From contig CAVWOU010000010.1 of the NCBI GenBank assembly GCA_963756745.1, positions 310,001 to 374,000 of the forward strand: a DNA stretch of 64,000 nucleotides, in the 5' to 3' direction. Position 1 is the first letter of the stretch. Every line of letters begins with the position of its first letter. The DNA comes from DASPWW01 sp963756745 (GTDB lineage Bacteria; Actinomycetota; Thermoleophilia; Solirubrobacterales; 70-9). The position numbers and the translations under genes are program-made. Under the pieces are notes generated by a model. That model was not told the origin of the DNA. It was given only the letters and a program-made list of their open reading frames with translations, and did no database searches. This document shows, piece by piece, positions 58,303-64,000 of the stretch.

Positions 58303-61300
58303 CGCTCCTCCTCGTCCTCTTCCGCGGCCACGCTGGGCTCGGGACCGACGGCGCGCTCTCGCCGGCAGATCGCCTGGAAGGTGCAGAAGCTAGGGCAGCG
58401 GTCGTCGATCGGGTCGCGCTGGATCCTCCCGGCTCGCATCCCGGCGACGATCTCGGCCGCCCTCGTTGCTGCGGCGTCCAGCGCGGCCTCGAACTCATCG
58501 GGGTCGAGAAAGTCCCTGTCGACCGCGTTGACTCCGTCGAGGGCGGCGCCGCGCTCGTCCTTGCGCAGGATGCCGCGCGCGCGGGCGTCGTCGGTGGCCG
58601 CGAGCGGCTCGTACACGCCGCCCAGCGGCTCGATCCCCCACTGCCGTGAGAGCGCTCGAGCGTAGAGCTGGAGCTGGAGCTTGCCCTCGTCGAGGAGCTT
58701 GGCGCCCGACGTGACCCTCCGCGAGCCCTTGTAGTCCCGGATCAGACCGGCGCGCCCGTCACGAGCCACGTCAACGCGGTCGATCTTCCCGTGAATGCCG
58801 AAGCCGCCCAGGTCCAGCGCGGGCCGCGCATCGTCCTTTTCGTCGCCGAAGCTCGCCTCGAGCAGCTCCGGGTGGGGCGCCAGCGGGCTGCTCGCGCGCG
58901 ACTCACGCTCGAGAAACCCGCCGACCAGCGCCTCGATGCGTGCCCGGGACGTCGCCGACCGGGCGTCCTCGCCGCCGAGCCCCGACTCCGCGGCGAGCTC
59001 GTTCGCGAGCTCACCCGCGCGCCGCCGCCACGCCGCGACGGTGCCCGGCCGCGGCACGGGGTCCGGCCCGGGCGGGGAGCGGTAGAGCTCCTCCAGGACC
59101 CGGTGGATGATCGACCCCTGAACGAGGGGATCGGGATCGGGATCGAGCCCCCGCGGGTCGAGCTCGTGATCGACGAACCACCGGTACGAGCACAGCGCGT
59201 ACTCCTCGAGCGTCGAGGCCCCGAAGAGCCGCCGCTCGGCGAGCGCTTCGACGACAGCGGGCGTCTGGAGCGGTCCCGGGTATCGCGAGCGCCAAGCGGT
59301 CGCTTCGGCGGCGTTCTCGAGGCGGCGCCCGAGCGACTCGCGCAGCTCGACGGATATCTCGAGCCCGTCGGGGACCTCGATCCCGTTTCGCCGCGGCGCG
59401 GCCGCGAGCGAGCGCGCGAGCTGGTCGGCGCTCGGCGCGGCGGCGGGGCTCACGGTGACCTCGGCGAGCGAGCGCCGCCGCACCACGTCGTGCACCGGGT
59501 CTTGCTCGCCGGAGGCCGGAGGCGAGGGCGCTATTAGGTCACGCACGTCGTCGAGCAGCGGAGAGCGCGAGGCCGTCGCGCCCTCGTCGTCGCAGCTTCG
59601 CCAGCACAGATAGAGACGCTCGGTGGGGCGGGAGATGCAGACGTAGAACAGGTAACGCTCCTCGTCCTCGGGCTCGGCCCGAGCCGGCAGGCCCAGCTCC
59701 GCCCGGGCGTCCTCGGAGACCAGCGGCTCTCCCGGATCGTGGCGCGGAAACTCTCCCTCCTGCAGCGAGGCCACGAACAGGTGGCGAACCCGACGAGCCC
59801 TGATCCGGTAGGGGCCGGTGACCCGAACACGGCCGTCGCTCGGCCCTCGCCACAGATCGACGTCGAGGGCCTCGAGGCAAGCCATCGCCTCCCCGGGCCC
59901 GTCCGCGATCCCGGGGATCTCGGCGAGCTCCTCGAGCGCGGTTGCCGCGGCGGCCGCCGCGCGCAGCTCCAGGAGGCGCTCGCGCACGGGCTGTGGCGCC
60001 TGACGATCGTAGGGGTACTCGGCGATGTTGCGCGCGAGGCGCGCGATGGTCCGAAGCAAATCGCTCGCCCCCTCGGCGCCCCGCAGCTCGTCGAGCTCGA
60101 ACAGCGACCGCCCCTGCCACGCCTCGATCGACTCCGCGGCGGTCCGAAGCCGTCCGCGACGGATCGCCCGCTCCAGCCAGTCCGCCTGGTCGGGCCACGC
60201 CCGCCCCGGGGTACGAAGGAAGGCGAGCACATCGTCCGCGCTTCGCGATCCGAATTCGGCGCGAAGCAGCGCGAGCAGCCCCCGGCCGACCGCGGTGCGC
60301 TGAAACGGGAGCCTTGCCTCGACCGCGACCGGGATCCCGAATCCCTCCAGCACCTCCTCGTACATGGGGCCGTGGCGATCCGGCTGGCGCAGGACGACCC
60401 CGATCTCGTCCGGGTCGACTCCCGTGGCGATCAGACGAGCGATCTCGGTCCCGATCTGTTCTGCCTGCCCGCGCTCGCCAGCCGCCTCCATCAGGACGAG
60501 GCCGGGATCGAGCCCGGCCGGCTCGACCCCGTCCACCAGAAAGCCCCGCTCGAGGTGGAACAGGAACTCGCTCGAGGTGTTCGCCGGATCCGGCTCCCGC
60601 CGCTCGGCGATCTCGCCGCCTCGCTCGAGCAGCTCCGCGCGAAGCCTCGCCCTGGCCTCGAGCGCAGCCCGGTCCTCGAACGTGACGCTGACCGTCGCGT
60701 CGGTCACCGCGCCCAGCGCCGCGACAAGCTCGAGCTGCTCGACCGTCATGTCGTCGAAGCCGTAGAAGACGGCCGGTCGGGGGCCCCACGCGTCCGGCTG
60801 GGCCCTTACCGCGGCTGTCGCCTCGGCCGCGGCGGCGTGGGAGTCGCCGAGCCCGAGCTCGTCGCGCAGGCTCACGTACGCGCCATACAGGGCCGCCAGC
60901 TCGGCGAGGTATCGCGAGCTCTCGGCGCTCTCCGCCGCACCGTGTTCGACGGTCGCGGGATCGAGCCCGCTCGACTGGAACTCCTCGATCAGCGCGGCGA
61001 GCGCCGTCGCGAAACCGGGGCGGCGCCCCGACCGCGCCAGGACTCCGAGGTCCGTCGTCGCGATCGCGCGTCGGACCAGGTGCAGCCGCTGGGCCCTTGT
61101 CAGCGCCGGGCGCGTCGACGCTCCGGTCGCCCGGACGACCTCCTCGAACAGCCGCTCGAACGTGAGTATCGATACGCCGAGGACGGGTCCATCCTGCTCA
61201 CACAACTCCCGCTCGAAGCGGGACGCGTCGTCGAGCGTGGGGACGACGAGCACGGGGTCGCGACCGAGCCCGGCCTCCAGGCGCTCGCGAACGGCGCCCG

Positions 61301-61343
61301 CACGCCCCGAGTTCGGCGGCCCGACGATCAGCGACAGGGACAT
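58299..61343 (-). CDS. AddB/AdnA-like helicase-nuclease subunit
   Basis: 1014 residues. The N-terminus LIVGPPNSGRAGAVRERL is a P-loop with Arg14 in place of the catalytic Lys, so ATP hydrolysis by this chain is doubtful. The C-terminus carries a PD-(D/E)xK domain (GKIDRVDVARDGRAGLIRDY is its core) and four Fe-S cysteines (ALCSYRWF and CPSFCTFQAIC). This matches the inactive-motor, active-nuclease partner of AddAB or AdnAB. ATG with a TATTCT box 6 bases upstream. Followed by GTGA overlap with the AddA-like gene, implying equimolar synthesis. Confidence 0.85.
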   Translation of the reverse strand: MSLSLIVGPPNSGRAGAVRERLEAGLGRDPVLVVPTLDDASRFERELCEQDGPVLGVSILTFERLFEEVVRATGASTRPALTRAQRLHLVRRAIATTDLGVLARSGRRPGFATALAALIEEFQSSGLDPATVEHGAAESAESSRYLAELAALYGAYVSLRDELGLGDSHAAAAEATAAVRAQPDAWGPRPAVFYGFDDMTVEQLELVAALGAVTDATVSVTFEDRAALEARARLRAELLERGGEIAERREPDPANTSSEFLFHLERGFLVDGVEPAGLDPGLVLMEAAGERGQAEQIGTEIARLIATGVDPDEIGVVLRQPDRHGPMYEEVLEGFGIPVAVEARLPFQRTAVGRGLLALLRAEFGSRSADDVLAFLRTPGRAWPDQADWLERAIRRGRLRTAAESIEAWQGRSLFELDELRGAEGASDLLRTIARLARNIAEYPYDRQAPQPVRERLLELRAAAAAATALEELAEIPGIADGPGEAMACLEALDVDLWRGPSDGRVRVTGPYRIRARRVRHLFVASLQEGEFPRHDPGEPLVSEDARAELGLPARAEPEDEERYLFYVCISRPTERLYLCWRSCDDEGATASRSPLLDDVRDLIAPSPPASGEQDPVHDVVRRRSLAEVTVSPAAAPSADQLARSLAAAPRRNGIEVPDGLEISVELRESLGRRLENAAEATAWRSRYPGPLQTPAVVEALAERRLFGASTLEEYALCSYRWFVDHELDPRGLDPDPDPLVQGSIIHRVLEELYRSPPGPDPVPRPGTVAAWRRRAGELANELAAESGLGGEDARSATSRARIEALVGGFLERESRASSPLAPHPELLEASFGDEKDDARPALDLGGFGIHGKIDRVDVARDGRAGLIRDYKGSRRVTSGAKLLDEGKLQLQLYARALSRQWGIEPLGGVYEPLAATDDARARGILRKDERGAALDGVNAVDRDFLDPDEFEAALDAAATRAAEIVAGMRAGRIQRDPIDDRCPSFCTFQAICRRERAVGPEPSVAAEEDEEER

Positions 61344-61349
61344 GAGCTC

Positions 61350-61355
61350 AGAATA
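61350..61355 (-). promoter_or_regulatory. -10 box, leaderless promoter of the AddB-like gene
   Basis: On the minus strand TATTCT ends 6 bases before the ATG at 61343. Spacing implies a leaderless message. Confidence 0.4.
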
Positions 61356-61393
61356 GATTTCCGTCGGACGGCGACACTATCTTTGGCTGCGCG

Positions 61394-61849
61394 ATGCCCT
61401 TGTGCTTCATCGACCCCGCCGACGCGATTCGCGCCATCGCCGACTCGGTCGGGCGCGAGGCGCGCCGCCAGCTCCTCGGCGAGGCGGTACGCGCGTGGGT
61501 CGACGAGATCCCCGACGACGAGCTCGAGGCGCACTACGCGAAGGCGATCGCCGAGCTCGACGAGCACGACATCTCGATGCTTGCCGCCTGGCACGCCTCG
61601 CTCGAGGTCGGCCACCCAGTTCCGAACAGGGACTTCCTGATGGGCGCGTTCCCGACGCTCGGCGAGCATCGGCGCGAGGCGCTCAAGCTCGCGGCCGGCT
61701 TCCGGGGCGAGGAGGCGGTGGACCGCGGAGTGACCGAGGAGCGGGCGCTGGAGACCGTGCTGGGCTGGCTCTCGGGACCGCGGCTGATGGAGCTCGCCGT
61801 CGAGGCGGTCGAGCTCTACGTCTGGGACCGCGGCGGATCCGAGAACTAG
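61394..61849 (+). CDS. Hypothetical protein
   Basis: 151 residues, ATG start, normal codon pattern. Predicted almost wholly helical (ADAIRAIADSVGREARRQLL, ELEAHYAKAIAELDEHDISM). No signal peptide, membrane helix or known motif; one cysteine. A TATCTT box lies 10 bases upstream of the ATG in the divergent gap with the AddB-like gene. I do not recognise the family. It is followed by the convergent HAD hydrolase after six bases. Confidence 0.6.
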   Translation: MPLCFIDPADAIRAIADSVGREARRQLLGEAVRAWVDEIPDDELEAHYAKAIAELDEHDISMLAAWHASLEVGHPVPNRDFLMGAFPTLGEHRREALKLAAGFRGEEAVDRGVTEERALETVLGWLSGPRLMELAVEAVELYVWDRGGSEN

Positions 61850-61855
61850 CCGGCG

Positions 61856-62491
61856 CTATTTCGCCAGCGCCTCCTCGATCTCGCCGATCGCCTGCTCGTT
61901 CGACTTGAAGTTCACGGCGCTCATGCCAAGCTCGCGGGCCGCGTCGCAGTTGACGTCGGTGTCGTCGATGAAGATGCACTCGGCCGGGGTCACACCGCCC
62001 AGCCGCTCGACGGTCAGCTCGTAGATCTCCCGCTCCGGCTTGCGCATCCCCACGAATGCCGAGTCCACGATCAGCTCGAAGATCTCGTCGACGGGCAGCA
62101 TCGAGCGCCACAGCGGCTCCCACTCGCGCACGTTGTTGGTCAGCAGCGCCATCCTGTACTCGCGCCGCTTCAAGTCGCGCATCAGCCCGACCATCGGCTC
62201 GTTGGGGTCGAGGGCCTCGAAGTAGATGTCGCGGAACCGGTGGAGCTCCGGCCGGTGGCCGAGCTCCGCCTCGAGATTGTCGCGGAGCAGCTCGAGGAAC
62301 TCGTCCTCGGTGAGGTTCCCCTTCTCGAGCTCGAACAGCGGGTACGCGCCGTTCTCCTCGGCCGCCCGCTGCATCGCCTTCCCGAGCGTGGCGAACGAGA
62401 TTCCGGTCTCGTCCTGGAACGCCGCGAACGACCGCAGCAGCGGCGTCGTCAACACCCCGCCAAAGTCGGAGATCACCGCGCGGATCGTCAC
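61856..62491 (-). CDS. HAD-superfamily hydrolase, class IA
   Basis: 211 residues. The nucleophile loop is SDFGGVL, with Asp9 and a Gly rather than the usual Asp two residues on, as in the YihX/epoxide-hydrolase-N branch. LLTNNVREW is motif II, the Lys is in GMRKPEREIY and ECIFIDDTDVNCDAA provides the motif IV acidic pair. Probably a small-molecule phosphatase; substrate unknown. The GTG start overlaps the stop of the preceding gene (GTGA), so it is co-translated with the hypothetical protein upstream. Confidence 0.85.
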   Translation of the reverse strand: MTIRAVISDFGGVLTTPLLRSFAAFQDETGISFATLGKAMQRAAEENGAYPLFELEKGNLTEDEFLELLRDNLEAELGHRPELHRFRDIYFEALDPNEPMVGLMRDLKRREYRMALLTNNVREWEPLWRSMLPVDEIFELIVDSAFVGMRKPEREIYELTVERLGGVTPAECIFIDDTDVNCDAARELGMSAVNFKSNEQAIGEIEEALAK

Positions 62492-63333
62492 TGCGCCGCC
62501 CGCATGAGCTCATATCTTGCCGTTCCCGGCGTGCCGTCGAAGCGGAAGCGCAGGAACGCGGTGTCCTCGTGCCCCGCGATCAGGGTGCCGGCGCCGCGCA
62601 GCGCGGGGGCGTCGTCGTCGGCGCCCCACAGCTCCAGCCCCGCGCGGCGCGGCCACCCCGCGGAGTCGTATTCGGTTGACAGAAGCGGCTCCTCGAAACG
62701 GGTGAGCGACCCTGCCGAGTCGAGAAAGACCGCGCTCGCCGCCTCCTCGCCGTGGCCGGACGCGCCGACCGCGCGTGCCGACGCGAAGGCGAGAAGCGAG
62801 CCGTCCTCGAGCACCGCCGTCAGTGAGCGGATCAGCTCGACCGCGGTCCAGTCGATCGCTCCGGAGCTGCGCAGGACGCCCCCGAACGCGTCCACGACAC
62901 CCGATGATCCGCCCGCATGCCACTCGCCGTCGAGACGCGCCGCCCACGCCTCGTGCGTGAGGCCGGAGGCGTCGGAGAACGCAGAGCCCGGCTCGAACGC
63001 CACCCCGCCGAGCCGGGTTGCGTCGATCGCGACCCGGACCGCGTCGGTCTCGAATGCGATCCGCGCGCGCTCGCCGTCATCCGAGATCCGAACTCCGCCG
63101 AGGTCGACCGAACCCCAGTCGTTCGGAGCGCCTCCGGCCGGGACGCCCGCGCGCGAGGGCGCCGTCGCGCTGGCCGCGTCGGCGCGGATCAGGATCGCTT
63201 CCCCGTCGGCGCGATCCTCGGCGGCCCGTACGACGACCCGGACGAGCCCCGCCACCCCGCGCGCGAGATCAGCGAAGTCGAAGCTCAGCGAGTCGTGGAA
63301 CCTATCGCCGTCCCGGCGCACCGGGTGGCTCAC
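62488..63333 (-). CDS. Hypothetical beta-rich protein
   Basis: 281 residues. Alternating hydrophobic strands throughout (HDSLSFDFADLARGVAGL, ARIAFETDAVRVAIDATRL, LSTEYDSAGWPRRAGLELWG) suggest a two-part beta-barrel, perhaps lipocalin- or CrtC-like, but there is no firm family motif. No signal peptide. It starts at 63333 with an overlap with fxsA and ends with an overlap with the HAD gene; the three form one unit. Function unknown. Confidence 0.6.
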   Translation of the reverse strand: MSHPVRRDGDRFHDSLSFDFADLARGVAGLVRVVVRAAEDRADGEAILIRADAASATAPSRAGVPAGGAPNDWGSVDLGGVRISDDGERARIAFETDAVRVAIDATRLGGVAFEPGSAFSDASGLTHEAWAARLDGEWHAGGSSGVVDAFGGVLRSSGAIDWTAVELIRSLTAVLEDGSLLAFASARAVGASGHGEEAASAVFLDSAGSLTRFEEPLLSTEYDSAGWPRRAGLELWGADDDAPALRGAGTLIAGHEDTAFLRFRFDGTPGTARYELMRAAQ

Positions 63334-63839
63334 GGCGGGAGCGTGCCACCGGTGCCTTTGCCGGGTCCCGGCTCGTCGGGCATCTCGTTCGCTGTGCCCT
63401 CCACGTCATAGTCCCGGCGCCGGAACCGCGCTCGCCCCGCGGCGCGATCGGCCGTCCAGAACATGACCCGCTGTCCCATGCTGAAGCGCCGCAGCGCGAT
63501 CACGGTCAACGCGCCGCGGATCACCGCGCGAGTCGGCGGGATGAGCAGCAGCAGGCCGAACACGTCGGTGATGAAGCCGGGCGTGAGCAGGAGCGCACCG
63601 CCGAAGATCACCATCGCACCGTCGAACGTCTCGCGGTGCGGAACGCGCCCCTCGCTCAATGCGAGGTTGAAGCGTCGCCACGCCGCCCGCCCCTGGTGGC
63701 GCAGCAGCACTGCGCCGAGGATGCTGTCGAGCAGCAGCAGCGCGATCGTAGGCCCGGCGCCGATCCACTGGCCGACCTGGATGATCACGTACAGCTCGAC
63801 GAGCGGGACGGCGATGAAGAGGATCACGAGCAGGAACAT
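63330..63839 (-). CDS. fxsA: FxsA family membrane protein
   Basis: 169 residues. FLLVILFIAVPLVELYVIIQ is the first helix and the FxsA hallmark, followed by GAGPTIALLLLDSILGAVLL and GGALLLTPGFITDVFGLLLL, four helices in all, then a soluble basic tail. E. coli FxsA relieves phage T7 exclusion by F plasmids when overexpressed; the native role is unknown. I prefer the ATG at 63839 since the conserved helix starts there. It is divergent from the DUF59 gene, 77 bases away. Confidence 0.88.
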   Translation of the reverse strand: MFLLVILFIAVPLVELYVIIQVGQWIGAGPTIALLLLDSILGAVLLRHQGRAAWRRFNLALSEGRVPHRETFDGAMVIFGGALLLTPGFITDVFGLLLLIPPTRAVIRGALTVIALRRFSMGQRVMFWTADRAAGRARFRRRDYDVEGTANEMPDEPGPGKGTGGTLPP

Positions 63840-63904
63840 GCGATAAGCGTACCCGCGCAAACCGCCCACCCCCACTAGCCAAGGGGCGCGCGAGGCGTTC
63901 TGGC

Positions 63905-63910
63905 TACGAT
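63905..63910 (+). promoter_or_regulatory. -10 box, leaderless promoter
   Basis: TACGAT ends 6 bases before the ATG at 63917; TGAGGC between them is too close to act as a ribosome binding site. Confidence 0.45.
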
Positions 63911-63916
63911 TGAGGC

Positions 63917-64000
63917 ATGGCCACCGAAGAGGACGTGAACGAGGCGCTCGAGGAGGTGATCGACCCCGAGCTGGGGCTCGATTTCGTCTCGCTTGGTCTC
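63917..64000 (+). CDS. DUF59/MIP18-family protein, 5' part only
   Basis: Only 28 residues are in the window, but EDVNEALEEVIDPELGLDFVSLGL is the start of the MIP18/SufT/PaaD-like domain (conserved D-P-E-L). Characterised relatives help mature iron-sulfur proteins or belong to the phenylacetyl-CoA oxygenase. A short actinobacterial SufT-type protein or the N-terminus of an ApbC/Mrp ATPase are both possible. Confidence 0.75.
   Translation, partial: MATEEDVNEALEEVIDPELGLDFVSLGL

Overview
This window is a very GC-rich actinobacterial chromosome segment. Gene order (DUF1385 - prfA - prmC - tsaC-type - glyA, then surface-sugar genes, then the atp operon), heavy use of GTG/TTG starts, stop/start overlaps and several apparently leaderless genes fit class Thermoleophilia (Solirubrobacterales or Gaiellales-like). 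That placement is an inference from layout and composition; no rRNA or other phylogenetic marker has been compared. I found no tRNA, rRNA, CRISPR array, IS element or prophage. No stretch over 300 bases lacks a gene; the largest empty gap is 48814-49078.

Layout. 1-6128: end of a DUF1385 membrane protein, two tandem secreted proteins with RTX-like Gly/Asp repeats on the minus strand, then prfA-prmC-tsaC-type-glyA (translation termination, tRNA threonylcarbamoyl modification, one-carbon metabolism). 6178-16669: a surface polysaccharide region. A tightly overlapped minus-strand operon runs NDP-sugar dehydrogenase - epimerase - epimerase - TIM-barrel/SDR fusion - glycosyltransferase. Next to it are a WecA-type phosphoglycosyltransferase, a DUF354 protein, a GalE-like epimerase and a sulfotransferase. 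16865-24457: the complete F1Fo-ATP synthase operon atpZ-I-B-E-F-H-A-G-D-C. The atpI, B, F and H frames are each broken by one or two single-base insertions. 24468-31718: M20 hydrolase, LCP-family cell-wall ligase, UDP-glucose dehydrogenase, mannose-1-phosphate guanylyltransferase-like protein (one frameshift), PGI/PMI and an ABC ATPase, mostly joined by 4-base overlaps. 31849-39201: hotdog-like protein, PLP decarboxylase, large ABC permease, ahcY and a second sugar nucleotidyltransferase.

39220-48813: flavin amine oxidase, two thioredoxin-fold proteins, thrB, a PhnZ-like HD protein, a SnoaL-like protein, a large glutamate synthase without an adjacent small subunit, and an FHA/zinc-ribbon protein. 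49079-54668: SRPBCC protein, lipoprotein, a class B penicillin-binding protein divergent from a MarP-like membrane protease, an HxlR regulator and small proteins. 54514-61343: an AddAB/AdnAB-like helicase-nuclease pair in which both subunits carry a nuclease domain and Fe-S cysteines. 61394-64000: a hypothetical protein, HAD hydrolase, another hypothetical protein, FxsA and the start of a DUF59/MIP18 protein.

Most notable: (i) two copies, at 22463-22531 and 36846-36905, of a hairpin built from 7-base units, the first inside the atp operon and running into the atpD ribosome binding site; (ii) six single-base insertions within about 2 kb of the Fo genes; (iii) a TIM-barrel/dehydratase fusion; (iv) a composite glutamate synthase that may use ferredoxin; (v) a set of leaderless promoters; (vi) a structured leader with twin hairpins before the SRPBCC gene.
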